Of a stretch of 39,805 bases of DNA, positions 30,328 to 39,389 are shown piece by piece (the stretch's first letter is position 1; each line of letters opens with the position of its first letter). The translations under genes were made by a program, and so were the position numbers. This stretch comes from a virus, in the IMG/VR virus record IMGVR_UViG_3300020152_000260, positions 1 through 39,805 of that record; one strand, written 5' to 3'. The notes under the pieces are model-generated. The model ran no database searches, was not told where the DNA came from, and worked only from the letters and a program-made list of their open reading frames with translations.

Positions 30328-31230
30328 ATGGCATACGAAACCGGCACGGCCGCGGGCCACTACGATTTGCTCGACAAGCTCCGGGCGTTCCTCAAAACCA
30401 ACGCGGCGCTGGTCGCGGCCGGGCAGGAATGGACCGAGCTCCGCTGGGACGGCGCGAGCGCCGAGCGGGAATCCATCCTTCAGGGGCCCGGGCTCTCCGG
30501 GATCGAGGAAATCTTCATCGGGATCAAGACCTACCAGTCGGTGCCCTTGGATTACTTCAACTGGCGGGTGGCGGCCTTCACCGGGTTCGTCTCGGGGAAC
30601 GATTTCTACCACCAGCCGGGCACCCCGAACACGGCGGGCACCCCGACCGGCGATCTCGCGGTGCCGCTGTACCAGAACAGCATTCCCTATTGGTTCGTCG
30701 GCAACGGCCAGCGGGCGATCGTCGTCGCCAACGTGCAGACCCAGTACCAGGCGTTTTATCTCGGGAAATGCCTCCCCTACGCCACCCCGGGCCAATACCC
30801 TTATCCGGTGGTCTGCTCCGGGATGCTGACCTCCGGCTCCGCGACGCGCTATGACAATACGGGCTATTCGACGCCGTTCAAGGGGGCGAGGGCCAATTTG
30901 AAGATGCGCTTCGTCGACGGCGTCTGGAAAGAGCCGGAGGTCTGGCCCTGGAACAACACCCAGAACCAGTTTCCGCTCGCGACGGGCCAGGGCGGGCCGC
31001 GCAACACCAACGCCGATTACACGCTCTCGCCCGGCTACTACGGGCTGCACCCGATCGTCCTGAACGACGCGGGGCCGAACCAATACGGCGAGCTCGACGG
31101 CGTCTATTGGCTCACCGGCTTCGACAACGCGGTCGAGAACACCGTGACGATCGGCGCCGACACCTACCTCGTGGTGCGCGACGTCTGGCGCACCGGGTTC
31201 ATGGATTTCTTCGCAATCAAGCTGGCATAA
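30328..31230 (+). CDS. Tail structural protein, paralogue 1
   Basis: A 300-residue protein that starts directly after the tape measure stop. The N-terminus (MAYETGTAAGHYDLLDKLRA) shares its pattern MAYxTGTA...L...FL-TN with the next gene, so the two are paralogues or share a docking module. It is beta- and aromatic-rich, with SVPLDYFNWRVAAFTGFVSG. The position suggests a distal tail protein. No enzyme motif seen. Confidence 0.65.
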   Translation: MAYETGTAAGHYDLLDKLRAFLKTNAALVAAGQEWTELRWDGASAERESILQGPGLSGIEEIFIGIKTYQSVPLDYFNWRVAAFTGFVSGNDFYHQPGTPNTAGTPTGDLAVPLYQNSIPYWFVGNGQRAIVVANVQTQYQAFYLGKCLPYATPGQYPYPVVCSGMLTSGSATRYDNTGYSTPFKGARANLKMRFVDGVWKEPEVWPWNNTQNQFPLATGQGGPRNTNADYTLSPGYYGLHPIVLNDAGPNQYGELDGVYWLTGFDNAVENTVTIGADTYLVVRDVWRTGFMDFFAIKLA

Positions 31231-31232
31231 CC

Positions 31233-32186
31233 ATGGCCTATCAAACAGGCACGGCGAACACCGCGGCGGCCCTGAAGTCCGCCTTTGAAACCTTCTTGAC
31301 CACCAACGGCTGGGCGCTCTCGGGCGGGGTGCTGAGCAAGGGCGGTTCCAACATCCGCTTGACCGATGTTTCAGCGTCCGGCAACCAGGTGCTCAGGCTC
31401 GAAGGCGCGAACAATGCCGCCTTCACCGTCGGCGTTTGTACGCAAGGGGCGAAGCTCATCGTCTCCGACGTTAACTGGCCGCTGACCTACCACTTCTTTG
31501 TCCACGCGAGCCCGGACACCGCGTTCTGTATCGTCAACTACAACGTCAACTACCACCAGTTCCTCGGCTTCGGCGACATCGACAAGCTCCACGCCAGCGC
31601 CTACACCGGCGGGAACTTCATTGCAGGGACCTGGGGCGACAACGGGGTGACCGGCAGCATCGGGTTCACGCCCCTGGCGAGCGGCTCCGCAACCTCGGTC
31701 GGCGACCTCTCGGGCGGGTTCAACGCGCTTTTTTGGAACAACACCAACCGCAGTGCCAGCGGTGGGACCTATGCCGCAGCATGTGCGAGCTTCCTCCACG
31801 CCGAGATCGACGGGGCCGTGTGGCCCGGCGACGGCGTCGAGGGCAGCCGTAGGCCGTCGTTCCCGCTCCACGCGGCGCCCTTGATGCAGCGCGGCGTTAA
31901 CGCCTGGAACCAGCAGGCGGTCTTGCTGCCGTTCCACCTCTGGCTCCCGCGCCCCTCGATCCCCGCCACCTACAGCTACCTCGGGGCCGTCGCCCACTGC
32001 CGGGCACTCCGGCTGGCCAACTACAACCCCGGCGACCTCATCACGATCGGGTCGGACCGGTGGAAGGTCTTCCCGTGGTTTTTGAAGGATGCGACGCACC
32101 CCGAGGCGGGCGGCAACGGCACCGGGACCCATTCCTGGGAATCGACCGGCGTCTACGGCTGGGCGATTGAATACGACGGGCCCTGA
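31233..32186 (+). CDS. Tail structural protein, paralogue 2
   Basis: The start at 31233, two bases after the preceding stop, gives a 317-residue protein beginning MAYQTGTANTAAALKSAFET; a longer upstream frame is a shadow of the previous gene. It shares the N-terminal pattern and a similar aromatic, beta-rich body (LTYHFFVHASPDTAFCIVNY) with paralogue 1. It belongs to the distal tail set of B3-type phages by position. Confidence 0.68.
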   Translation: MAYQTGTANTAAALKSAFETFLTTNGWALSGGVLSKGGSNIRLTDVSASGNQVLRLEGANNAAFTVGVCTQGAKLIVSDVNWPLTYHFFVHASPDTAFCIVNYNVNYHQFLGFGDIDKLHASAYTGGNFIAGTWGDNGVTGSIGFTPLASGSATSVGDLSGGFNALFWNNTNRSASGGTYAAACASFLHAEIDGAVWPGDGVEGSRRPSFPLHAAPLMQRGVNAWNQQAVLLPFHLWLPRPSIPATYSYLGAVAHCRALRLANYNPGDLITIGSDRWKVFPWFLKDATHPEAGGNGTGTHSWESTGVYGWAIEYDGP

Positions 32187-32189
32187 GGA

Positions 32190-33893
32190 ATGGCGGATTT
32201 TTCCGGCGGGGTGGCGGTTTCGGCGGGCTCGACCGTCGATCAGGATCATCTAGCCGACGCGCTGGACACCTTCACGGTCGATTACTGGCCGCCGCACGAA
32301 AGCGCCGCCGCGCCCGCGCTTTTATTCGGGACGTTGACCGATAACTTGCCGATCGCGGCCACGCCGTTCGCCCTGGGGGGTGCCGGCCTGGCAGTCTCGT
32401 TCTCGGACGATTGGTACCACCGCGTCCACCTCGTGCCGGCGGCCATCGCCCTCGGCAACCTGCTGTCCACCCAGACCCGCGAGGTGGAGGTGTGGAACGC
32501 CCATTTCTCGGGAAAACTGCTCTCCGCCATCAACGGGACCGGCACCGCCGGCCTGACGCTCACCGGTCCCGCCGATCCGCCGACGACCTTCGCCCCGCTG
32601 GAATCTCGGCTTTACGAGCTCCAGATCGCCAACACCGGGGCGCCGACAGTCGACGCCAGCTATGCGTTCTCGTTCCCGGGCGAAACGCCGGTGCTGCGGG
32701 TGACCGGCAGCCGGGTGACCATCTGGAAATTCAGGCCCAACTGGCGGCGCGAAGTGATCGAGCGCTGGGCTTGGCTCACCGATGTCCTGACGGCTTACGA
32801 CAATTCGGAGCAGCGGGTGAAGCTCCGCGGCAAGCCCCGCCGGGAACTCGAGTTCGAAGCGCTGGCGCAAGGGCCCGACCGCCAGCGGCTGGAGAATACC
32901 CTCTGGGGCTGGCAGCACCGGGTGTTCGCGGTGCCGGTCTGGATGGACCGGCGGCCGCTGCTCTCGAACGTGCTCGCGGGCGCCGTCACCCTGGCGGCCG
33001 ATACCGAAGGGGCGGAGTTCGAGGCCGGAGGGCTCGCGGTCCTCCTGGGCGAGGATACCGCGATCGCCGAGGCGCAGGAGATCGAGAGCGTCGCCGGCGG
33101 CCTGATCACCCTGAAGCTGCCGCTGCAACAGGACTGGCCGGCCAACACCCGGGTGTACCCGGCGCGGCTCGCCCGGATCGGCGACCGGCAGAGCCTCAGC
33201 CGGATCACGGCCGATATCGCGACCTTGGTGGTCAACTTCCGGCTGGAGGACGCGGGCGGCTGGCTGACGGCCGGGGATTCGGCGGCCACTTACCGGGGCC
33301 TCCCGGTGCTCGAGGACCGGCCGAACTGGGTCGCGCCCCTGGAAATCGCTTATCTCCACAAGATCGCCGCATTCGATTACCAGACCGGCCCGACCTTCGT
33401 CGAATACGAAGGCGAGATCCCGAATGCCATCCAGCAGTTCCGCTGGACGCTGGAAGGCCGTTCCGAGATCGACCGGCTGCGGCGCTGGCTCTACGCCCGG
33501 GCCGGCCGGCTGACCCCCTTCTGGTACCCGAGCCAAGCGCACGACTTCACGGTGATCCAAACGATCGGCGCCGCCTCGACCCAGCTGACCGTCACCCATT
33601 CGGGTTACAGCCTCTTTGCCAAGCAGCAGAACAGCCGCAAGGACCTCCGCCTCCAGGCGAGGGACGGCACGGTCTTCTACCGGCGGATCCTCGATGCGTC
33701 CGAGTTCTCGGATACCGTGGAGCACCTCCAGATCGACAGCCCCCTGGGCGTGAATCTCGATCCCGAGGAGATCCGGATCGTGTCGCTCATGGGGCTTTGT
33801 AGGCTCGACCAGGATCAAATCGAGATCGCCTGGCACACCGCCGGGGTGGCGGAATGCGCCCATGCCGTGAGGAGCCTCCATTATGACGTATGA
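32190..33893 (+). CDS. Large tail/baseplate structural protein
   Basis: A 567-residue protein between the paralogue pair and the DUF2163 gene. It is beta-rich throughout, with a conserved-looking segment TPFWYPSQAHDFTVIQTIGA near the C-terminus and NWRREVIERWAWLTDVLTAY in the middle. I associate this architecture with the distal tail of siphovirus-like Mu phages, but cannot assign a specific role. The stop overlaps the next start by 11 bases. Confidence 0.68.
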   Translation: MADFSGGVAVSAGSTVDQDHLADALDTFTVDYWPPHESAAAPALLFGTLTDNLPIAATPFALGGAGLAVSFSDDWYHRVHLVPAAIALGNLLSTQTREVEVWNAHFSGKLLSAINGTGTAGLTLTGPADPPTTFAPLESRLYELQIANTGAPTVDASYAFSFPGETPVLRVTGSRVTIWKFRPNWRREVIERWAWLTDVLTAYDNSEQRVKLRGKPRRELEFEALAQGPDRQRLENTLWGWQHRVFAVPVWMDRRPLLSNVLAGAVTLAADTEGAEFEAGGLAVLLGEDTAIAEAQEIESVAGGLITLKLPLQQDWPANTRVYPARLARIGDRQSLSRITADIATLVVNFRLEDAGGWLTAGDSAATYRGLPVLEDRPNWVAPLEIAYLHKIAAFDYQTGPTFVEYEGEIPNAIQQFRWTLEGRSEIDRLRRWLYARAGRLTPFWYPSQAHDFTVIQTIGAASTQLTVTHSGYSLFAKQQNSRKDLRLQARDGTVFYRRILDASEFSDTVEHLQIDSPLGVNLDPEEIRIVSLMGLCRLDQDQIEIAWHTAGVAECAHAVRSLHYDV

Positions 33894-34692
33894 CGCCCGC
33901 GAAGCCTCCGTCTGCGCCGGCAACCCGGCCGAGCTGTACGAGTTCCGCCGGGGCGCCGATTACTGGCGCTACACCTCGGCCGACGAGGACCAGGCCTACA
34001 ACAGCCAGACCTATGGCAAGACGCCGCTGACCCGCTCGGACGTGGAGGAATTGTCCGAACTGAACCGGATCAACCTCAAGATCACCCTCTCGCGGGACAA
34101 CCCGGTGGCGGAGCTGTTCCGGCTCTACCCGCCGGGTGACGTGGTCACCGTGACGATCCGGCGGAAGCACCGGGACGATGCCGAGGCGATCGTGATTTGG
34201 CTGGGGCGGGTCCTCAATTGCGAGTGGGCCGGGGCGGAGGCCGTGCTGCACTCGGAGCCCGCCTACACCTCCATCCGCCGGAACGCCCTCCGCCGGCACT
34301 ACCAGCGCCAGTGCCCGCACGTCCTCTACGGTTCTGCCTGCGGCGTCAACCAGGCCGCTTTCAAGATCAGCGGCGCGGTGTCGGGCGTCTCCGGCAGCAC
34401 GATTACCGTCTTGGCGGCCGACGCGCTCGCCGACGGCCATTTCGCCGGGGGCTTCGCGGCCTACGCCAGCGCGGGCGCGACCGAAAACCGGCTGATCACG
34501 AACCACGCCGGCGCGGTCCTGACCCTGGCGGCGCCGATCCTCGGCCTTTGGCTCGGCGACGCGGTCGATCTTTATCCCGGCTGCGACCATACGCTTTCGA
34601 CCTGCGCGGCCAAGTTTTCCAACCACCTCAATTACGGCGGGATGCCCTACATCCCCGAGAAGAACCCCTTCAACCTGAGCACGCTGTACTGA
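33883..34692 (+). CDS. DUF2163/BR0599-like minor tail protein
   Basis: A 269-residue protein with cysteine-rich signatures of the DUF2163 family: YQRQCPHVLYGSACGVNQAA in the middle and YPGCDHTLSTCAAKFSNHLN followed by YGGMPYIPEKNPF at the C-terminus. Such proteins form part of the tail tip hub, as in gene transfer agents where they bind metal. Overlaps its upstream neighbour by 11 bases, with the next gene directly after. Confidence 0.85.
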   Translation: MTYDAREASVCAGNPAELYEFRRGADYWRYTSADEDQAYNSQTYGKTPLTRSDVEELSELNRINLKITLSRDNPVAELFRLYPPGDVVTVTIRRKHRDDAEAIVIWLGRVLNCEWAGAEAVLHSEPAYTSIRRNALRRHYQRQCPHVLYGSACGVNQAAFKISGAVSGVSGSTITVLAADALADGHFAGGFAAYASAGATENRLITNHAGAVLTLAAPILGLWLGDAVDLYPGCDHTLSTCAAKFSNHLNYGGMPYIPEKNPFNLSTLY

Positions 34693-34693
34693 T

Positions 34694-34990
34694 ATGGAAA
34701 GCTTCGCCGATCAGATCCTCGAGCAGACGCCGATGATCCTCCTGGTGATGGGCTGGGACGATTTGATCTACATCGTCATCCTGGCGGCGACCACGGCGCT
34801 CAGCCTGGCCCTGGCGCCGAAGCCCCCCAAGCCGAAAGCCGCGACGCTCCAGGACTTCGACGTGCCGACGGCCGAGGAGGGGAGGCCCGTCCCGGTAGTA
34901 TTCGGCACCGTCACGGTCAAGGGACCGAACGTCATCTGGTACGGGCACCTAAGAACCAAGGCGATCAAGAGCAAGGGCGGGAAGAAATGA
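34694..34990 (+). CDS. Small tail-tip assembly protein
   Basis: A 98-residue protein with one hydrophobic helix (about residues 22-40, DLIYIVILAATTALSLALAP), then a Pro/Lys linker and a folded part EEGRPVPVVFGTVTVKGPNV. The latter resembles the N-terminal part of tail hub proteins, so it may be split from, and join, the large tip protein downstream. Four-base overlap with the next gene. Confidence 0.6.
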   Translation: MESFADQILEQTPMILLVMGWDDLIYIVILAATTALSLALAPKPPKPKAATLQDFDVPTAEEGRPVPVVFGTVTVKGPNVIWYGHLRTKAIKSKGGKK

Positions 34991-35175
34991 AGATCACGCT
35001 CGAACACGCGCGCGTGGTCGGCTACTGCGCCCGCGGCATGCGCGCCTTCGCGAAGCGCCATGGGCTCGATTGGGAACGGTTCCGGGCCGAGGGGCTGCCG
35101 GAGGAGGAGCTGCTCGAAACCAACGATGCCATGGCGGAACGCTGCGTCGAGGCGGCGCACGAGGCGGAGGACTGA
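34987..35175 (+). CDS. Small tail-region protein (62 residues)
   Basis: A short acidic helical product (EHARVVGYCARGMRAFAKRH, then GLDWERFRAEGLPEEELLE) placed between the tail-assembly gene and the tip protein and overlapping the former by four bases. I have seen similar short proteins at this place in Mu-like phages, but know no function. Confidence 0.6.
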   Translation: MKITLEHARVVGYCARGMRAFAKRHGLDWERFRAEGLPEEELLETNDAMAERCVEAAHEAED

Positions 35176-35178
35176 TCG

Positions 35179-37833
35179 GTGGGCTTCGGCGCCAAGAAGC
35201 AGACCGTCGGCTACAAGTATTACATCGGCATGCACCTGGCCGTCTGCCACGGGCCGGTGGACGCGGTCACCCAGATCACGGTCGGCGACCGGGTCGCCTG
35301 GACCGGCAACGTCACCGCCACCCAGGACATCGCGGTGAGCGCCGAGGGCCTGTTCGGCGGCGAGAAGCGCGAGGGCGGCGTCTCGGGGACCGTGGGCTTC
35401 AAGTTCGGCGATTCCGGACAGGCGCAGGACGCCTATCTCGCCGCGCGGCTCGGCGGCAACGTGCCGGCCTTCCGCGGCATCCTGAGCTTCGTCCTCAAGC
35501 AGGTCTACATCGGCACCAACCCCTACCTGAAGCCCTGGGCGTTCACGGTCAAGCGGCTGCCGGCGGCCGGCTGGTACGACGTAAAGCGGGATATCTCGGG
35601 CCACGCCAACGCGGCGCACATCGTCTACGAGTGCCTTACCAACCGCGACTGGGGCATGGGCTATCCCGCCTCGGCGCTCGACGATGCGGCGTTCAGGGCG
35701 GCGGCCGATACGCTCCACGCGGAAGAGTTCGGCCTCTCGCTCCTGTTCAACCAGCAGGGCCCGATCCACGAGTTCATTCAAACGATCATGGACCATATCG
35801 GCGGGGTGTTCCGGCTCGACAACCGGACGGGCCTTTTTACCCTCAAGCTGATCCGGGACGATTACACCCCGGCGGGCCTGCCGCTCTACGACGAATCGAA
35901 CGTCATCGCCTTGGACAGCTATCAGCGTGCCGCCTGGGGCGAAACGGTCAACGAGATCGTCCTGAAGTACACCAAGGCCAACGAGCAGGAAACCGCTATC
36001 ACCGTCCAGGACCTCGGCAACATCCAGGTGCAGGGGGCGGTGGTGTCGGAGACCGTGTCCTATCCCGGCATCCGGTCCGACGCCATCGCCCAGCGGGTGG
36101 CCATGCGGGAGCTGAAGGCCCGCTCCACCCCGCTGTCCAGGATCAAGCTGACGGTCAACCGGACGGCCTGGAACCTCCACCCGGGCGACGGGTTCCGGTT
36201 TTCCTGGGCCAAGCTCGGGTTGAGTGAGGTCGTCTACCGGGTCGGGTCGTTCCAGTCCGGGACGCTCCAGGACGGCAAGATCACCATCGAGGCGGTGGAG
36301 GACGTCTTTGGCCTTCCGACCAACGTCTACGCCGCGCAGCAGCCGGTCGGCTGGGTCTCGCCCAACAACAGCCCCACGGCGTCGCCCTACCGGGTGCTGT
36401 ACGAAGCGCCGTTCTACGACCTGGTGCGGCTGATGGGGCAGAACGATGCCGAAGCCTTGGCCGTCGATGCCGGATATCTCATCGCCGCTGGCGTTCGGCC
36501 GTCCGATGACGCCTTCAATTACGCGCTCCTGACCCGCACCGGCGCCGCCGCATACGCCGAGGCCGGCACCGGCGATTTCTGCCCGAGCTGCCTGATCGCG
36601 GCCGATCTGCCGCCCGCCGTCAGCAGCACGGTGGCCTACACGGATGGCGTGGACATGGAGGACGTCGCGGCGGGCGAATACGCCCTGATCGGCACCGAGC
36701 TCGTCGCGGTCACCGCGATCGCGCCGGATGCGGATCCCTCGACCGGCAGCATTACCGTCGACCGGGGCGTCCTGGACACCGTGCCGGTGGCACATGGCGC
36801 CGGAGCCCGGCTCTTCTTCGCCTATCACAGCCACAGCTACGATCCGACCGAGTACGCCGACGGCGAAGTGGTGGACGCCAAGCTGCTGCCCGTGACCGGG
36901 CTCGGCGCCCTGGCGGAAGGCGCCGCCCCGAGCAACAGCCTGACCCTGGACCAGCGCCCGGCGCGGCCGTATCCCCCCGGAAATTTCCAGCTGAACGCCG
37001 CTCGCTGGCCCATGGCGATCGCCGGCCCGCTGACCGTGTCCTGGGCGCACCGCGACCGCCGGCAGCAGACCGCCGGGTTCATCAAACAGGACGCCGGCAA
37101 CATCGGTCCCGAGGCCTCGGTGACCTATACCGTCAAGCTGTACAAAGAGGACGGCGCTCTGGCGAAAACCGCCGCCGGCCTGACCGGCACGAGCTACGCC
37201 TGGTCGACCGAATCGACCGATGCCGGGAGCTACCAGGGCAATCTCCGCGCCACGGTCGAAGGGGTGCGGGCGGGGCTGTCCTCGTGGCAGATCCAGGACC
37301 ATACCGTGGCCCGGGTCGGTTACGGCATGAACTTCGGTGAGTGGTGGGGCGGGTCCGGCGCGCTGAGCTTCGCGGGCTGGACCACTGCTTACCAGTATGG
37401 GGATTCCTTCGTGGCCGGGCCGGACTTGAACTCGCACCGTTATTGGCGCCTGCGCGCGTGGACCGATCTCTCGGGCTATCTCGAGGTCTCGGAAATCCAG
37501 CTTTGGTCGGGGGGCGCCAACCAGAACGCGGCGGCGACGGTATCGAGCAACCCGGTTCCCAATGGCGGAGCACTCGCGGATGTGCTGGACGACAACACCA
37601 GCACACGCTGCTATTGGACCGATGTCAGTTTGCCGATCATCACCTGGGACTTCGGTGGCTCCGGCATCGTTATCGACGGGGTCAAGCTCGGCGGCTTCGA
37701 CAACGGCTCGCGCTACCCGACCGGCTTCACGCTCGAGTATTCCGACGACAATGCCAACTGGTCGCTGAAAGCCGCGCCCAGCGGGCTGACCTACCCCGGC
37801 CACAACACGCTGTCGGCGCTCATTCCGGTGTAG
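35179..37833 (+). CDS. Tail tip / host-specificity protein with C-terminal discoidin-like domain
   Basis: An 884-residue protein with a GTG start. The N-terminal two thirds fit the central tail tip (gpJ/GTA hub-like): GYKYYIGMHLAVCHGPVDAV, YECLTNRDWGMGYPASALDD and the beta-rich DYTPAGLPLYDESNVIALDS. A fibronectin-like part follows. Residues about 750-884 (HRYWRLRAW ... EVSEIQLW ... VLDDNTSTRCYW ... TGFTLEYSDDNANWS) form an F5/8 type C (discoidin) fold that usually binds sugars. It probably contacts the host surface, and the C-terminal domain would define the receptor. Confidence 0.85.
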   Translation: MGFGAKKQTVGYKYYIGMHLAVCHGPVDAVTQITVGDRVAWTGNVTATQDIAVSAEGLFGGEKREGGVSGTVGFKFGDSGQAQDAYLAARLGGNVPAFRGILSFVLKQVYIGTNPYLKPWAFTVKRLPAAGWYDVKRDISGHANAAHIVYECLTNRDWGMGYPASALDDAAFRAAADTLHAEEFGLSLLFNQQGPIHEFIQTIMDHIGGVFRLDNRTGLFTLKLIRDDYTPAGLPLYDESNVIALDSYQRAAWGETVNEIVLKYTKANEQETAITVQDLGNIQVQGAVVSETVSYPGIRSDAIAQRVAMRELKARSTPLSRIKLTVNRTAWNLHPGDGFRFSWAKLGLSEVVYRVGSFQSGTLQDGKITIEAVEDVFGLPTNVYAAQQPVGWVSPNNSPTASPYRVLYEAPFYDLVRLMGQNDAEALAVDAGYLIAAGVRPSDDAFNYALLTRTGAAAYAEAGTGDFCPSCLIAADLPPAVSSTVAYTDGVDMEDVAAGEYALIGTELVAVTAIAPDADPSTGSITVDRGVLDTVPVAHGAGARLFFAYHSHSYDPTEYADGEVVDAKLLPVTGLGALAEGAAPSNSLTLDQRPARPYPPGNFQLNAARWPMAIAGPLTVSWAHRDRRQQTAGFIKQDAGNIGPEASVTYTVKLYKEDGALAKTAAGLTGTSYAWSTESTDAGSYQGNLRATVEGVRAGLSSWQIQDHTVARVGYGMNFGEWWGGSGALSFAGWTTAYQYGDSFVAGPDLNSHRYWRLRAWTDLSGYLEVSEIQLWSGGANQNAAATVSSNPVPNGGALADVLDDNTSTRCYWTDVSLPIITWDFGGSGIVIDGVKLGGFDNGSRYPTGFTLEYSDDNANWSLKAAPSGLTYPGHNTLSALIPV

Positions 37834-37860
37834 CGGCGTTCCATCACCTAAGGAGGCTAT

Positions 37861-38226
37861 ATGGCAGAACAGACGGGCCCGAATCTCGGGCTCAAACACG
37901 GCTGGAATCTCGGCGAGAGCGGCTGGCACACCGGCATGGACGCCAACCAGGTCCGGCTGGATACGATTGTCCAACTGAGCGTCCTGGATCGGGATTTGAC
38001 TGCACCGCCCGGCAGCCCGACGGCCGGCGACCGCTACCTCGTCGGCGCGGCGGCGACGGGCGCCTGGGCCGGGAAGGACGGGCAGATCGCCCTGTACTAC
38101 AACGGCGGCTGGGCCTTCTACGTGCCGAAGAAGCACTGGCTGTGCGTGGTCGAGGACGAAGCCAAGCTGGTCCGCTGCACGCAGGTGTCGCCGTCGATCG
38201 CGTGGAGCGCGGGGATTGCGATTTAG
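37861..38226 (+). CDS. DUF2793 tail fibre-associated protein
   Basis: A 121-residue protein with AAGGAGG upstream of the ATG. The core PPGSPTAGDRYLVGAAATGA followed by GKDGQIALYYNGGWAFYVPK is the DUF2793 module, found in tail fibre and tip proteins. It is last in the late tail operon. Confidence 0.85.
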   Translation: MAEQTGPNLGLKHGWNLGESGWHTGMDANQVRLDTIVQLSVLDRDLTAPPGSPTAGDRYLVGAAATGAWAGKDGQIALYYNGGWAFYVPKKHWLCVVEDEAKLVRCTQVSPSIAWSAGIAI

Positions 38227-38432
38227 AGCATCCGCGATTTAGCCCCATACGAGGGCGGCATAAAGCCAACGTTTATTAGAAATGAGAGGAAGCGGCTTCG
38301 GCGTGCGGTAACACGCCGAGGCCGCCCAACCCACAGAGCAGTCCTGTGAGCCAAGCCGAGGCTTCCCCGCCACGTACGCGGCAGGGGTAAGCCTAGTACA
38401 AATTTTCAAACCGTGGAAAAGGCTTACAGACC
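38227..38432. ncRNA. Highly structured non-coding region before the methylase gene
   Basis: There is no convincing gene. Three hairpins follow each other: (1) arms 38292-38305 and 38312-38325, 14 pairs with one G-U, loop CGGTAA; (2) CACAG/CTGTG at 38332-38348; (3) AGGCTT...AAGCCT enclosing CCCCGCC...GGCAGGGG, about 38359-38394. This exceeds a simple terminator and may be a structured RNA leader of the methylase or an independent RNA. No family recognised. Confidence 0.5.
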
Positions 38433-39269
38433 ATGCAAAACGAGAGTTATTCAACCGGACGGAGTTTCTTATCCTGGATCGGCGGCAAGTCACTCCTGGC
38501 CGACAGGATTATCCCGCTGATCCCGGAACACCATTGCTACTGCGAGGTATTCGCCGGCGCGGCCTGGCTGCTTTTTAAGAAGCCGGAGTCGGAAGTCGAG
38601 ATCATCAACGATATCAACGTCGAGCTCGTGACGTTGTACCGCGTGGTGAAAAACCACCTCGAGGAATTCATCCGGTATCTGAAATGGATGCTCGTGGCGC
38701 GGGAGGAGTTCGCGCGGTTCAATGCGGCGAATCCGGATACATTGACCGACATCCAGCGTGCGGTCAGGTTCTATTACCTGGTGAAAACCGGATACGGCTC
38801 TCGGATCAAGAACCCGACGTTTTCGGTCGGTACGTCGAGGCCCAGCAACTTCAACCTGCTGCGGATCGAGGAGGAATTGTCGGCCGCGCATCTCAGGCTC
38901 TCGCGGGTGTACGTGGAAAATCTCCCGTACCAGCAGCTGATCGAGCGCTTCGACAAGCCGCACACGTTTTTCTATGTCGATCCGCCGTACTACGGCTGCG
39001 AGGATTACTACGGCAAGGGAATCTTCGCCCGCGAGGATTTCGCGCGGTTGCGCGAGCAGCTCTCAGGGTTACAAGGCAGGTTCTGCCTCTCGATCAACGA
39101 TACGCCCGAGATTCGGGAGATCTTTGATGGCTTTCGGATGGTGGCAGTCCCGACGCGCTACAGCGTGGCCAACGGCAAAAGCAAGGCGGTGGGCGAGCTG
39201 CTGATCACGAACTACGATCCGGTTATTCGGCAGGGGGTCGATCAGATAAAAAAGCGGCGTAAACGATAA
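38433..39269 (+). CDS. DNA adenine methylase (D12 class)
   Basis: A 278-residue N6-adenine methylase. SWIGGKS (residues 14-20) and EVFAGAAWLLF (38-48) form the SAM-binding part, and DPPY (183-186) is the catalytic motif IV. The recognition sequence cannot be read from this; GATC is usual for the family. Phage-borne methylases protect phage DNA from restriction. It lies at the right end, where Mu keeps its DNA-modification gene mom. Its codon use and spacing suggest an accessory gene. Confidence 0.9.
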   Translation: MQNESYSTGRSFLSWIGGKSLLADRIIPLIPEHHCYCEVFAGAAWLLFKKPESEVEIINDINVELVTLYRVVKNHLEEFIRYLKWMLVAREEFARFNAANPDTLTDIQRAVRFYYLVKTGYGSRIKNPTFSVGTSRPSNFNLLRIEEELSAAHLRLSRVYVENLPYQQLIERFDKPHTFFYVDPPYYGCEDYYGKGIFAREDFARLREQLSGLQGRFCLSINDTPEIREIFDGFRMVAVPTRYSVANGKSKAVGELLITNYDPVIRQGVDQIKKRRKR

Positions 39270-39389
39270 GCCTATTTCGATCTGGCCGAGAATGTATTTT
39301 TACTGTGCGCGATTATGTTTCACAGTGTGAAAATCGATAAACGCCGATTTATCGCGCAAAATGTGATTCATTTATCGCGCGCGGCTTCA
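39270..39389. repeat. Prophage right end with putative transposase binding sites
   Basis: Two identical 11-base direct repeats ATTTATCGCGC lie at 39347-39357 and 39370-39380, 23 bases apart. An inverted relative GCGCGATTAT is at 39307-39316 and CGATAAA at 39335-39341. A dyad TTTCACAGTGTGAAA is at 39318-39332. The sequence ends in TTCA at 39386-39389, giving the CA terminus expected of Mu-type ends. ATCTG (39390-39394) would be the five-base target duplication. This is the pattern of transposase-site arrays at phage ends. Confidence 0.7.

Noticed and set aside
34768-38136. Long minus-strand frame of 1122 codons opposite the tail tip genes
   Set aside because: It covers several well supported tail genes on the other strand and has shadow-type composition; length alone in GC-rich DNA is not evidence.
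38239-38493. Minus-strand reading frame of 84 codons before the methylase
   Set aside because: It runs through all three hairpins and the methylase start, has no good ribosome site, and its composition reflects the stems rather than a protein.
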